A stretch of DNA of 64,000 nucleotides from Cryobacterium tepidiphilum (GTDB taxonomy: Bacteria; Actinomycetota; Actinomycetes; Actinomycetales; Microbacteriaceae), in contig NZ_RDSR01000002.1 in the NCBI RefSeq assembly GCF_003716325.1, positions 62,001 to 126,000 of the forward strand, in the 5' to 3' direction. The position numbers were made by a program, and so were the translations under genes. Every line of letters starts with the position of its first letter. The stretch's first letter is position 1. The notes below the pieces were generated by a model that saw nothing but the letters and a program-made list of their open reading frames with translations, made no database searches and was not told where the DNA came from. Shown here one piece after another: positions 52,083 to 61,341 of the stretch.

Positions 52083-53390
52083 TTACCGCGTGCCGACCAC
52101 GAGCCAGCGGGTGGAGCGCGCTCGGAGTCCCAGTGTCGCCGCCCGGGCGCCGAGGAACGCGAAGGCGAACGCCGCCATGAGCAGGGCGAGGCCGGTGCGA
52201 CCCGACGGCGCCCACAGCAGCACCGCGACGGCGAAGGGCGCGAACACGGCGAGGTTCACCAGGCCCGTTGCGGCGAGGTAGCGGGCGTCTCCCGCCCCGA
52301 TCAGCACCCCGTCGAGCACGAACACCACGCCGCCGAGCGGAACCGAGAGCCCGAGCACGACCAGGGCCGGCGGCAGCAGGCCCGCGACATCCGCTGACGA
52401 AGTGAACAGCCCGCCGAGCGCGCCGCTCAGCGCGATCACGACCAGCCCGAGCACTGCCCCGCAGAGCACGCCCCACTGCAGGCAGCGGCGGAGGACGGCC
52501 CGCACGGCCGGCACGTCTGCCGCACCCAGGCCGTTGCCCACGAGCGCCTGCGCGGCGATGGCCAGGGCATCGAGCGCGAACGCGAGCGTCGCGAACACCG
52601 TCATCGCGACCTGCATGGCGGCGAGCTCGCTGCGGCCCAGGCTGGTGGCCACGTAGATCACGAGGAGCATGGCGGCCCGGAGGCTCACGGTGCGCACGAA
52701 GAGCCAGGCGCCCGAGCTCGCCCCGGTGAGCAGGCCCGAGCGGTGCGGGCGGAGCGGCGATCCGTGCCGTCTGGCGTGCCGCACCACGATCACGAGGTAC
52801 ACGGCCACCATGCCCCACTGCGAGACGACGGTGCCGGCGGCGGAGCCCGCGATGCCGAGGCCCAGGCCGTAGATGAACCAGAAGTTCAGCAGGATGTTCA
52901 CGAGGAAGCCGACGCCGGCCACGAACAGGGGCGTGCGGGTGTCCTGCAGGCCGCGCAGCAGCCCGGTCGCCGCGAACACCAGGAGCATCGCGGGCAGTCC
53001 GGCCATCGAGATGGCCAGGTAGGTGGTGCCAGCGGATGTCACGGCCGGGTCGCCGCCGAAGGCTCCGGCGAGCAGGGGCGCGGCGAGGCCGCCCGCCGCG
53101 GCCAGCAGCACGCCGAGGCCGAGCGCGAGCCACAGTCCGTCCACGCCGACCGAGACCGCGCGGCGCAGGTCGCCTGCCCCGCGCCACCTCGCGACGGCCG
53201 GGGTGGTGCTGTAGGCGAGGAAGACCATGAGGCCGATGATCGTCTGCAGCACCGCGCTCGCCAGCGCGAGCCCGGCCAGGGCCGTCTCGCCGAGGTGGCC
53301 GACCATCGCGGAGTCCGCCAGCAGGAACAGCGGTTCGGCTATGAGCGCGCCCAGCGCCGGAACGGCGAGGCGCAGGATCTCGCGGTCCAT
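52083..53390 (-). CDS. MATE family efflux protein (DinF-like)
   Basis: A 435-residue multidrug and toxin extrusion transporter with twelve transmembrane helices in two similar halves. It begins MDREILRLAVPALGALIAEP, the usual start of the actinobacterial DinF-like group. MATE proteins exchange drugs for Na+ or H+. The start is ATG 53390; no upstream start fits. TAGAAT at 53421-53426 on the - strand is a plausible -10. The substrate is unknown. Confidence 0.9.
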   Translation of the reverse strand: MDREILRLAVPALGALIAEPLFLLADSAMVGHLGETALAGLALASAVLQTIIGLMVFLAYSTTPAVARWRGAGDLRRAVSVGVDGLWLALGLGVLLAAAGGLAAPLLAGAFGGDPAVTSAGTTYLAISMAGLPAMLLVFAATGLLRGLQDTRTPLFVAGVGFLVNILLNFWFIYGLGLGIAGSAAGTVVSQWGMVAVYLVIVVRHARRHGSPLRPHRSGLLTGASSGAWLFVRTVSLRAAMLLVIYVATSLGRSELAAMQVAMTVFATLAFALDALAIAAQALVGNGLGAADVPAVRAVLRRCLQWGVLCGAVLGLVVIALSGALGGLFTSSADVAGLLPPALVVLGLSVPLGGVVFVLDGVLIGAGDARYLAATGLVNLAVFAPFAVAVLLWAPSGRTGLALLMAAFAFAFLGARAATLGLRARSTRWLVVGTR

Positions 53391-53420
53391 GGGCTGCCGG
53401 GTGAAGATGTCGATGCTCCG

Positions 53421-53448
53421 ATTCTATTCAGCGGCACTCGAATAGGCT
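53421..53448. promoter_or_regulatory. Divergent promoter elements, MATE and M13 genes
   Basis: On the - strand TAGAAT (53426-53421) is close to the -10 consensus for the MATE gene. On the + strand TAGGCT (53443-53448) ends six bases before the ATG of the M13 gene and would give a leaderless mRNA. No convincing -35 boxes are visible. Confidence 0.35.
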
Positions 53449-53454
53449 GGGGCC

Positions 53455-55419
53455 ATGACTGACGCTGACGCCGCATCCGGAATCGACCTGACCGAGCTCG
53501 ACCCCGATGTGCGCGCGCAGGACGACCTCTTCCGCCACGTCAACGGCACCTGGATCGCGAACACCGCGATCCCTGAGGACAAGGCACGCTGGGGCTCGTT
53601 CTACCTGCTCGCCGAGGAGGCGGAGAAGGCGGTGCGAGACATCATCCTCGAGGCCCAGTCGGCCGAGCCGGGAACGGAACAGCGCAAGGTCGGCGACCTG
53701 TACACGAGCTTCATGGACGAGGAGCGCGTCGAGGAGCTGGAATCGACGCCGCTCGAGGCGGACCTCGCATCCGTCGACGGAATCACCAGCGTGGCCGCGC
53801 TGCTGGACACCCTCGGGCGCCTCGAGCGCCGCGGGGTGAGCGGCGCCTTCCAGCTCTACGTCGACAACGACCCGGGCAACCCCGAGCGCTACATGATGTT
53901 CATCGAGCAGGGCGGGCTGGGCCTGCCCGACGAGTCCTACTATCGCGACGAGAAGTTTGCGCCCGTTCGCGAGGCGTACGCGGCGTTCATCGAGCGGATG
54001 TTCCGGCTCGCCGGCTTCGTCGACGCCGCGGCCCGCGCCAAGCGCGTGTTCGCCCTCGAGACCGACATCGCCAGCCACCACTGGGACAATGTCGCCTCCC
54101 GCGACAGCGAGAAGACCTACAACCTGCGCACCTGGGGGCAGCTGTCTGCGCTCGCCGCGGGCGCGGACCTCGACCGCTGGCTCGGCGGGCTCGGCGCACC
54201 GGCGCAGGCGTTCGAGGAGGTCGTGGTGCGGCAGCCGAGCTTCATCTCGGGCCTCGCGGCGAGCCTCACACCCTCGCGCCTCGACAACTGGCGGGACTGG
54301 CTGCGCTGGCAGGTCATCCGCTCGTCGGCCGCCTACCTCTCGAGTGACTTCGTCGAGGCCAACTTCGACTTCTACGGCCGCACCCTCAGCGGGACCCCGC
54401 AGATGCGCGACCGCTGGAAGCGCGGCGTCGCCCTAGTCGAGGGCGGGCTCGGCGAGGCCGTTGGCAAGATCTACGTGGAGCGGCACTTCAAGCCCGCCGC
54501 CAAGGAGAGCATGGACGTGCTCGTCGGCTTCCTCGTCGATGCGTACCGCGAGAGCATCACCGATCTGTCGTGGATGACGGAGGAGACGCGGGGCAGAGCG
54601 CTCGAGAAGCTCGCGAAGTTCACGCCGAAGATCGGCTACCCGGTGAAATGGCGGGACTACTCCACGCTCGCCATCGATCCGGCCGATCTCGTAGGCAACG
54701 TGCGGGCCATCGCCGAGTACGAGTTCCAGCGCGAGATCGGCAAGATCGGCAAGCCCCTCGACCGCGACGAGTGGTTCATGCTGCCGCAGACCATCAACGC
54801 GTACTACAACCCGGGCTTCAACGAGATCGTGTTCCCGGCCGCCATTTTGCAGTACCCCTTCTTCGACGACGCACGCGACCCGGCCGCGAACTACGGCGCC
54901 ATCGGCGCGGTCATCGGGCACGAGATCGGCCACGGCTTCGACGACCAGGGCTCCAAGTACGACGGCGACGGCCGGCTCCGCGACTGGTGGACCGAGGCGG
55001 ACCGGGCGGCGTTCGAGGAGCGCACGGCGTCGCTCATCGAGCAGTACAACGCCCTCGCCCCGCAGCAGGTGCCCGACCATCACGTCAACGGCGCACTGAC
55101 CATCGGCGAGAACATCGGCGACCTCGGCGGGCTGTCCATCGCGTGGAAGGCGTACCTGCTCTCGCTCGGCGGGCAGGAGCCGCCGGTGATCGACGGGCTC
55201 ACCGGTGCCCAGCGCTTCTTCCTGTCGTGGGCGCAGGCCTGGCGCATGAAGATGCGCGACGAGGAGGCGATCCGGCTGCTCGCCATCGACCCGCACTCGC
55301 CCAATGAATTCCGTTGCAACCAGATCGTGCGCAACATCGATGAGTTCTACGCGGCGTTCGACGTGACCGGGCAGGATGCGCTCTGGCTGGATCCCGGCAA
55401 GCGCGTCACCATTTGGTAG
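53455..55419 (+). CDS. pepO: M13 (neprilysin-like) zinc metallopeptidase
   Basis: M13 peptidases cut short peptides. The 654-residue enzyme has the large helical N-terminal domain and the catalytic C-terminal domain. The zinc motif is H489-E490-xx-H493 (GHEIGHGFDDQ), the third ligand E552 and D556 are in GENIGDLGG, and the substrate-binding NAYYNPGFNEIVFPAA is present. There is no signal peptide, so it is probably cytoplasmic, as bacterial PepO can be. It starts at ATG 53455, apparently leaderless. Confidence 0.94.
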   Translation: MTDADAASGIDLTELDPDVRAQDDLFRHVNGTWIANTAIPEDKARWGSFYLLAEEAEKAVRDIILEAQSAEPGTEQRKVGDLYTSFMDEERVEELESTPLEADLASVDGITSVAALLDTLGRLERRGVSGAFQLYVDNDPGNPERYMMFIEQGGLGLPDESYYRDEKFAPVREAYAAFIERMFRLAGFVDAAARAKRVFALETDIASHHWDNVASRDSEKTYNLRTWGQLSALAAGADLDRWLGGLGAPAQAFEEVVVRQPSFISGLAASLTPSRLDNWRDWLRWQVIRSSAAYLSSDFVEANFDFYGRTLSGTPQMRDRWKRGVALVEGGLGEAVGKIYVERHFKPAAKESMDVLVGFLVDAYRESITDLSWMTEETRGRALEKLAKFTPKIGYPVKWRDYSTLAIDPADLVGNVRAIAEYEFQREIGKIGKPLDRDEWFMLPQTINAYYNPGFNEIVFPAAILQYPFFDDARDPAANYGAIGAVIGHEIGHGFDDQGSKYDGDGRLRDWWTEADRAAFEERTASLIEQYNALAPQQVPDHHVNGALTIGENIGDLGGLSIAWKAYLLSLGGQEPPVIDGLTGAQRFFLSWAQAWRMKMRDEEAIRLLAIDPHSPNEFRCNQIVRNIDEFYAAFDVTGQDALWLDPGKRVTIW

Positions 55420-55425
55420 CAACGG

Positions 55426-56325
55426 ATGCCACTCCAGGACTCGTCGCGGTCGAAGCATTCGTCGCCGGCTGCGGGTAAGCATAAGGGCTCGGGGACGACC
55501 GGCGACTTCAGCCGAAGCTTCGAGACCCTGGGCGAGCTGGCCCTGGACGGCGTGCAGGTCTCGGCCCGGGCCACCGATCTCGCCACCAATCGTGCGCTGC
55601 TGTCGGTCGATGATCACGTGGTGATGCCCGCGGCCGGGATCGGCACCGTGCTGCTGCTGATCGAGGTGGCGGCGCGGCTCGACGACGACGACCTCGGCGG
55701 GTACACGATCCTCGACCGGGAGCCCGCCGACGCGGCGGCCGGGTCGGGGATCTGGCAGCACCTGCAGGCACCCTCGCTGCCGGTGGCCGACCTTGCCGCC
55801 CTCATCGGCGCGACCGGCGACAACCTGGCGACCAACGTGCTCATCCGCTCCATCGGCCTGGCGGCGGTCCGTCGGCGGGCAGAATCGATCGGCCTCACCC
55901 GCACGGCCCTCCTCGACGTGGTGCGCGACGAGCGGGGACCTGACGACGCGCCGCACCTCTCGGTCGCCAGCGCCAAGGAGCTCACCGGGCTGTTCACGGC
56001 CCTCGCCCGCGGTGAGGTCGTCGACCAGGTGACGAGCGAACGCGTGCTGGCCTGGCTCTCGCTGAACACCGACCTGTCGATGGTGGCCGGCGCGTTCGGG
56101 CTCGACCCGTTCGACCACCGTGACGCCGACCACGGACTGCTGCTGGTGAACAAGACCGGCACGGGTGTGGGGGTGCGGAGCGACGCGGGGGTGCTGCGGG
56201 GGCCGCGGGCGGGCGTCGCCTACGCCGTCTCCCTCGGTTTCGCCGACAACCGGCTGTCCACCCGGCTCGCGGTCATCGACAGCATGCGCGCGTTCGGCCT
56301 CGACCTGCTGGAGTACGTGTACTGA
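55426..56325 (+). CDS. Class A beta-lactamase-fold protein lacking the SxxK motif
   Basis: A 299-residue protein related to class A beta-lactamases and serine hydrolases. The KTG motif survives (LVNKTGTGVGVRSDAG) and GDN stands where SDN is expected (IGATGDNLATNVLI). But the segment matching SxxK reads MPAAGIGTVLLL, with no serine and no lysine in place. It has no signal peptide. It is therefore unlikely to be a working beta-lactamase and may be a binding or regulatory relative. The start at ATG 55426, six bases after the peptidase stop, lacks a ribosome site. Confidence 0.75.
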   Translation: MPLQDSSRSKHSSPAAGKHKGSGTTGDFSRSFETLGELALDGVQVSARATDLATNRALLSVDDHVVMPAAGIGTVLLLIEVAARLDDDDLGGYTILDREPADAAAGSGIWQHLQAPSLPVADLAALIGATGDNLATNVLIRSIGLAAVRRRAESIGLTRTALLDVVRDERGPDDAPHLSVASAKELTGLFTALARGEVVDQVTSERVLAWLSLNTDLSMVAGAFGLDPFDHRDADHGLLLVNKTGTGVGVRSDAGVLRGPRAGVAYAVSLGFADNRLSTRLAVIDSMRAFGLDLLEYVY

Positions 56326-56384
56326 CCGGGCGCCCCCTATTGCAGTGCCCCAGCCCGCTTCGCTGCCCTTATCTGCTTGTGCCC

Positions 56385-56489
56385 TGTCGCGGAAGCACGA
56401 GGAATCGGCCCGTCGTGCACGAGAACAGGAAGAACCGGCCGTCTCCCGGCGGCCCTTCCTGTTTCTGCAACGACGCCTCGCCTCAGAGG
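56385..56489. repeat. 105-bp dispersed repeat, copy 1
   Basis: It aligns without gaps to 57145-57249 over 105 bases. The shared blocks are GTCGCG, AAGCA, GAGGAATCGGC, GTGC, CAGGA, CCTGTTT and CTCAG. It ends in the last codons of the - strand gene that both copies flank. Inside, a unit close to GAARCAGGARGAAYCGGC occurs more than once and again inverted. Confidence 0.7.
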
Positions 56490-57103
56490 TTGGCATCGTA
56501 GGTGCGGCGGAGCCAGCCCGTCACCTCGTCGTCCACCTCATCGGGTGACGCCAGCGGGATGCGGGCGGTGAACGAGGCGCTGCCGAGGCTGCGGGCGGGA
56601 AGCACGCGGCTGGCATCCGCTGGCGCCTCGATGCGGAGGCCGAGGTCGACGCGCTTTCTGGTGGTGGGCTGCACGAGGGCGAAGCTGCGGCGCGGGCCGA
56701 CGAGCGCGATGTAGGTCTTGCGCACCTGCACGGTCACCTCGCCGAGGGTGGGCAGGGCGGCAAGTACGGCGTCGAGGATGGGGCGGAGCTCGGGCCGGTC
56801 GGCGTACTGCCCGGCGATCAGCTCGTCGGAGCTGGCCAGCATGAACTCCGGGTAGCCGAACGTCTCGTGCACGAGCAGCAGTTGCGAGTATCCGGTGACC
56901 CCCTGCTCGCCGAGCCAGGTGCGGAGGGCGGCCTCCGTTGATGGGGCGGTTTCGCGGATGCGCTCCAGCCAGTGCACGACGCCGTGCCCGGTCGAGCGCT
57001 CCAGCAGGCCCGCCTGCCAGTGCCGCATCTCCTCCCACGACTTGACGGTGACAGCGGAAGGCGAGGTCGCGTCGGACAACGGGATTCCTGTTCTCGCCGG
57101 CAT
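56483..57103 (-). CDS. DUF4287/DUF5655-type protein
   Basis: A 206-residue protein. Residues 20-70 (KSWEEMRHWQAGLLERSTGH) look like a DUF4287 domain. The C-terminal part (VTVQVRKTYIALVGPRRSFA, then KRVDLGLRI) matches the DUF5655 pattern, a domain with a nuclease-like or transport-related fold in some proteins. The function is unknown. It starts at ATG 57103. It sits exactly between two direct copies of a 105-bp repeat, so it may have moved or been flanked by repeat spread. Confidence 0.7.
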   Translation of the reverse strand: MPARTGIPLSDATSPSAVTVKSWEEMRHWQAGLLERSTGHGVVHWLERIRETAPSTEAALRTWLGEQGVTGYSQLLLVHETFGYPEFMLASSDELIAGQYADRPELRPILDAVLAALPTLGEVTVQVRKTYIALVGPRRSFALVQPTTRKRVDLGLRIEAPADASRVLPARSLGSASFTARIPLASPDEVDDEVTGWLRRTYDANL

Positions 57104-57144
57104 CCGTTGCCCGCGTCACCCCAGTATGCCGGGCGGATGCGAGC

Positions 57145-57249
57145 CGTCGCGAAAGCAGGAGGAATCGGCACGCTGTGCGCGAAGGCAGGATGAAGTGGGC
57201 GTTTTCGACCGTCCGGTCCTGTTTCCGTGACGCGTCCTCGGCTCAGCGG
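57145..57249. repeat. 105-bp dispersed repeat, copy 2
   Basis: Partner of 56385-56489, in the same direction. It lies upstream of the glyS promoter region and downstream (in coordinates) of the DUF5655-type gene. Confidence 0.7.
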
Positions 57250-57329
57250 ATGCGCGCACGTGCGCAGGGGCCGCGTGCGCAAGCGCCTAAAATGGCCTTT
57301 TCGCCCACTTCTCGACCATTGGAGCCACC

Positions 57330-58715
57330 GTGGCCGCACCCAGCCGTCTCGACGCCGTCATCGCCCTCGCCCGCCACCGCGGGTTCGTTTTCCAGGCCGG
57401 TGAGATCTACGGCGGGTCACGGTCGGCCTGGGACTACGGGCCCCTCGGCACCGAGCTCAAGGAGAACATCAAGCGGCAGTGGTGGCGCTACATGGTCACC
57501 GGCCGCGACGACGTCGTGGGCCTCGACTCCTCCGTCATCCTGCCGCGCCAGGTCTGGGAGGCGTCGGGTCACGTCGAGGTGTTCAGCGATCCGCTGGTGG
57601 AATGCACGAACTGCCACAAGCGCTTCCGGGCCGACCACCTGGAGGAGGAGTACGAGGAGAAGAAGGGCCGCGCTCCCGAGAACGGCCTCGACGACATCGC
57701 CTGCCCCAACTGCGGCATGCGCCACACCTGGACCGAGCCGCGCGCGTTCTCGGGCCTCCTGAAGACGTTCCTCGGACCGGTCGACGACGAGGCGGGCATG
57801 CACTACCTCCGCCCGGAGACGGCGCAGGGCATCTTCGTGAACTTCGCCAACGTGCTGCAGGCGGCGCGCATGAAGCCGCCGTTCGGCATCGGCCAGATCG
57901 GCAAGAGCTTCCGCAACGAGATCACGCCGGGAAACTTCATCTTCCGCACGCGCGAGTTCGAGCAGATGGAGATGGAGTTCTTCGTCGAGCCCGGCACCGA
58001 CGAGACTTGGCACGAGTACTGGCTCGAGCAGCGGATGAGCTGGTACACCGGCCTGGGCATCAACCCGGAGAACCTGCGGTTCTACGAGCACCCGGCCGAG
58101 AAGCTCTCGCACTACTCGAAGCGCACGGTCGACATCGAGTACCGGTTCGGCTTCAGCGGAAGCGAATTCGGCGAGCTGGAAGGCGTGGCGAACCGGACCG
58201 ACTTCGACCTGCGCACGCACGCCGAGGCATCCGGTAAGGAGCTCTCGTTCTTCGACCAGAACAAGAACGAGCGCTGGGTGCCCTACGTCATCGAGCCGGC
58301 GGCCGGCCTCACCCGATCGCTGATGGCGTTCCTCGTCGACGCGTACCACGAGGAGGAGGTGCCGAACGCGAAGGGCGGCGTCGACAAGCGCACCGTGCTG
58401 AAGCTCGACCCGCGCCTGGCGCCGGTGAAGGTCGCCATCCTGCCGCTGTCGCGGAACGAGGCGCTCTCGCCCATGGCGCGTTCGCTGGCTTCCGACCTGC
58501 GCCAGTCGTGGAACGTGGACTTCGATGACGCCGGAGCCATCGGCCGTCGCTACCGCCGCCAGGACGAGATCGGCACCCCGTTCTGCGTCACGGTGGACTT
58601 CGATTCGCTCGAGGACCAGGCCGTCACGGTGCGCGACCGCGACACCATGCAGCAGGAGCGCATTCCGCTCGACAAGCTCTACGGCTACCTCGCGGAGCGC
58701 CTCCGCGGCGCCTGA
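57330..58715 (+). CDS. glyS: Glycyl-tRNA synthetase (single-chain, dimeric type)
   Basis: It charges tRNA-Gly with glycine. The 461-residue class II enzyme is the eukaryote-like alpha2 form used by actinobacteria, not the alpha2beta2 form. Motif 1 lies near [16 protein letters not shown] and motif 2 near [21 protein letters not shown] zinc-like cysteine group (CTNCHKRF and CPNCGMRH) is present, then motif 3 and the anticodon-binding domain follow. The start is GTG 57330 with GGAG five bases upstream. Sixteen bases separate it from the MFS gene. Confidence 0.96.
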   Translation: MAAPSRLDAVIALARHRGFVFQAGEIYGGSRSAWDYGPLGTELKENIKRQWWRYMVTGRDDVVGLDSSVILPRQVWEASGHVEVFSDPLVECTNCHKRFRADHLEEEYEEKKGRAPENGLDDIACPNCGMRHTWTEPRAFSGLLKTFLGPVDDEAGMHYLRPETAQGIFVNFANVLQAARMKPPFGIGQIGKSFRNEITPGNFIFRTREFEQMEMEFFVEPGTDETWHEYWLEQRMSWYTGLGINPENLRFYEHPAEKLSHYSKRTVDIEYRFGFSGSEFGELEGVANRTDFDLRTHAEASGKELSFFDQNKNERWVPYVIEPAAGLTRSLMAFLVDAYHEEEVPNAKGGVDKRTVLKLDPRLAPVKVAILPLSRNEALSPMARSLASDLRQSWNVDFDDAGAIGRRYRRQDEIGTPFCVTVDFDSLEDQAVTVRDRDTMQQERIPLDKLYGYLAERLRGA

Positions 58716-58731
58716 TGCACGGGCGCGCCTG

Positions 58732-59994
58732 ATGAGCGACGCGGCGGCCGGCACGGCATCCGTGCGTTTCGCCGCGCTCCGCAACCCCGAGACCCGGCGC
58801 TACATCGGCTTCGCCATGCTGGGCATGATGGGCGACAACATCGAGCACGTCATCACCTACTGGGTGATGTGGCAGCTGTTCCACTCGCCGCTCCTCGCGG
58901 GCTTCGCCGTGGTCAGCCACTGGCTGCCGCACCTGTTCCTCTCGGTGTGGTTCGGGGCGCTCGCCGACCGGCACGACTGCCGGCGCATCATTCAGGCGGC
59001 GCAGCTGTGTTTCATGGCGGTGTCAGTCGGCTGGGGCGTGCTCTTCCTGACCGGCGTGCTGCAGCCGTGGCACTGCTGCGTGCTCCTGGTCATGCACGGG
59101 CTGGCCAGCGCGACCTGGCATCCGGCCGAGCAGATGATGCTCTACGACATCAGCTCGCCTGCGAACCTGCCGAGCGCGGTGCGGCTGAACGCCACCGGCA
59201 GGAGCATGGGGATGCTCCTCGGCCCGCTCGTCGGGGCGGTGCTCTTGGTGGTGGTCGGGCCGAATGTCGGCATCTTCGTGAACGTGCTGATGTTCGTGCC
59301 GATGTTCGCCTTCATGTTCCTGACGCCGTTCACCGGGCACCTGCGGGACGGCGCCGTGCCGCGCGTGCGGGTGGCGCTGGGCGACGCGCTCGCGGTGCTG
59401 CGCGAGGTGCGCTCCGATACCCGGATCATCAGCATGATCGTGCTCGTCGGCGCGACGTCGCTGCTGATCGGTGTGGCGCTGGCGCCACTGATGCCGGAGT
59501 TCGCGGCCCGCCTCGGCGCGGAGAACGCCGGCTTCGCCTACAGCGCCCTCATGGGCGCGAACGCGGTGGGCGCCGTGATCGGCGGGGTGCTGATCGAGTC
59601 GTCCGGCTGGTTCCGGCCCACCATCCGCGTCGCCATCGCGGGCACCCTCGTCTTCGGGCTCGCGACCCTGGCGTTCGTGCTCTCGGGGAATTATGCGTTC
59701 TCACTGCTGGTGCTGGTTCTCGCGGGCATCGCGAACCTCGTCTCCACCTCCACGGCCCAGACCATCGTGCAGCTGGCCGCGCCGGCGGGCATCCGTGGGC
59801 GCGTCATCGGCCTCTACGGCATGTCGGCGATGGGCCTCCGCGCCGGGAGCGGCCTGACCATCGGGATCCTCGGCACGCTGTTCGGCGTGCAGCCCGCGGT
59901 GGCGGTGAGCGCCCTCCTGCTCTGCGCGGTCGCCGTCGCGATGTTGCTGTTCGTGCGGGTGCGCGCAGCCGGCGCCGGCGCTGTTTCCGGCTGA
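58732..59994 (+). CDS. MFS transporter
   Basis: A 420-residue major facilitator with about twelve helices. The A-motif-like loop is LADRHDCRRIIQ. The first helix region has an unusual GMMGDNIEHVITYWVMW. It resembles the enterobactin/macrolide-type exporter group (MFS_3). The start is ATG 58732; the frame stays open upstream inside glyS and is not used. It may be co-transcribed with glyS. The substrate is unknown. Confidence 0.83.
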   Translation: MSDAAAGTASVRFAALRNPETRRYIGFAMLGMMGDNIEHVITYWVMWQLFHSPLLAGFAVVSHWLPHLFLSVWFGALADRHDCRRIIQAAQLCFMAVSVGWGVLFLTGVLQPWHCCVLLVMHGLASATWHPAEQMMLYDISSPANLPSAVRLNATGRSMGMLLGPLVGAVLLVVVGPNVGIFVNVLMFVPMFAFMFLTPFTGHLRDGAVPRVRVALGDALAVLREVRSDTRIISMIVLVGATSLLIGVALAPLMPEFAARLGAENAGFAYSALMGANAVGAVIGGVLIESSGWFRPTIRVAIAGTLVFGLATLAFVLSGNYAFSLLVLVLAGIANLVSTSTAQTIVQLAAPAGIRGRVIGLYGMSAMGLRAGSGLTIGILGTLFGVQPAVAVSALLLCAVAVAMLLFVRVRAAGAGAVSG

Positions 59995-59996
59995 CC

Positions 59997-60096
59997 CCGT
60001 CGCTAACTCCGGGTATCCGCCCGCCGCACCTGCGGCATCCGCCTGTTGTCGGGCGACAAACGGTGATCGGGTGCGGATCACCGGAGTTAGCGACGG
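59997..60096. repeat. Large inverted repeat between convergent genes
   Basis: The 16-base arm 59997-60012 (CCGTCGCTAACTCCGG) is exactly complementary to 60081-60096. Inner arms ATCCGC/GCGGAT and TTGTC/GACAA (around GGGC) extend the fold. It fills the space between the MFS stop (+) and the dehydrogenase stop (-) and could end transcription from both sides, although no T run is present. Confidence 0.75.
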
Positions 60097-61137
60097 TCAG
60101 GCGAGGTCGATGAGGGTGACGCCGGCGGACGGCACCGGGTCCGACATCGCCGCGAGGGCGGCGGGGGCCTCGTCGAGGGTGATGCGGCGGGCGATGAGGT
60201 CCTGCGGCCGCAGGCGCCCGGACTCGACGAGGGCGAGCAGTTCCGGGTAGTCGGCCGCGGGCATCCCGTGGCTGCCGAGCACGGCGAGCTCCTTCGCGAT
60301 CACCGCGCCGAGCGGTACGCGCGGGTCCTCCGGCAGCAGGCCGACCTGCACGTGACGCCCGCGCGTCGCGAGCGAGCGGATGGCGACGGCCACCGTGTTC
60401 TCGCGGCCCAGGGCTTCGAGGCTGACCTGCGCGCCGCCATCCGTGAGCTCGTGCAGGCGTGCGACGACCGCGTCGTCGCCGAGTCCTGATGAGTCGACCG
60501 TGTGCGCGGCCCCGGCCCGGGCCGCGGCATCGAGGGCAGAGGCGCTGATGTCGACGGCGATCACCGTGGCGCCGAGGGCGTGCCCGATCATGACGGCGCT
60601 GAGTCCCACCCCGCCGCAGCCCACCACCACGAGGGCCTCGCCGGCCGTCAGCCCGGCCCGATGTACGAGGCCGCGGTAGGAGGTGGCGAACCGGCAGCCG
60701 AGGAGCGCGGCGGCGCCGGCGTCGAGGGTCTCCGGCACCGGGATGAGGTTCACGTCGGCGTCGTGCAGGGCGACCCGCTCGGCGTAGGAGCCCCAGTGCG
60801 TGAATCCGGGCTGGGTCTGGTTGCGGCACACCTGCGCATTGCCGCTGGTGCACTCGGGACAGCGGCCGCAGGCGCACACGAACGGCACGGTGACGCGCTG
60901 GCCGACCTGGAAGCGGCGCACGTCGGAGCCGACCTCGTCGATCACGCCGACCAGTTCGTGCCCGGGCACGTGCGGCAGGCGGATGTCGTCGTCATGGCCC
61001 AGCCAGCCGTGCCAGTCGCTGCGGCAGAGGCCCGTCGCCTCGACCCGCACCACCACGCCGCCGGCGCTGGGCACGGGGCCCGGCACCTCCCGCACCTCGG
61101 GAAGCCGGCCGAACTCGTCCACAACCACTGCGCGCAT
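60097..61137 (-). CDS. Zinc-dependent alcohol dehydrogenase family protein
   Basis: A 346-residue medium-chain dehydrogenase. The catalytic zinc ligands are the cysteine of GLCRSDWHGW and the PGHE histidine. The structural zinc cysteines are in CACGRCPECTSGNAQVC. The NAD(P)-binding loop is VVGCGGVGLSAVMIG. The substrate is not evident; relatives oxidise alcohols or sugar alcohols. The start is ATG 61137, and the stop abuts the large inverted repeat. Confidence 0.88.
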   Translation of the reverse strand: MRAVVVDEFGRLPEVREVPGPVPSAGGVVVRVEATGLCRSDWHGWLGHDDDIRLPHVPGHELVGVIDEVGSDVRRFQVGQRVTVPFVCACGRCPECTSGNAQVCRNQTQPGFTHWGSYAERVALHDADVNLIPVPETLDAGAAALLGCRFATSYRGLVHRAGLTAGEALVVVGCGGVGLSAVMIGHALGATVIAVDISASALDAAARAGAAHTVDSSGLGDDAVVARLHELTDGGAQVSLEALGRENTVAVAIRSLATRGRHVQVGLLPEDPRVPLGAVIAKELAVLGSHGMPAADYPELLALVESGRLRPQDLIARRITLDEAPAALAAMSDPVPSAGVTLIDLA

Positions 61138-61189
61138 CTCCCCATGCTCGCAGACTCGCCGCGCCGAGTGCCGTTTGCAGGAGCGGAGT

Positions 61190-61250
61190 CGTGTCGCCCG
61201 CAGTGGTGAAGCCCCTGCTCTTCACTTCCGAGCTGTGGGGCGGCGACACG
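61190..61250. repeat. Palindromic intergenic element
   Basis: CGTGTCGCC (61190-61198) is complementary to GGCGACACG (61242-61250). An inner hairpin GTGAAG/CTTCAC lies between. It is upstream of the dehydrogenase start and downstream of hemA; no gene is seen here. Confidence 0.6.
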
Positions 61251-61341
61251 CGGCGCTGTTCCTGCATTCGGTGAGGGTTGACGGAGGGCGCGGGGTGGCG
61301 GAGGGCACCGGGCGCGAATGCGAGGGCGGGGTGCGGCGGAG

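Noticed and set aside
52048-53187. A 380-residue N-terminal extension of the MFS protein before nucS
   Set aside because: It reads the MATE gene in another frame (Arg/Pro-rich); GTG 52047 has AGGAA at the right distance.
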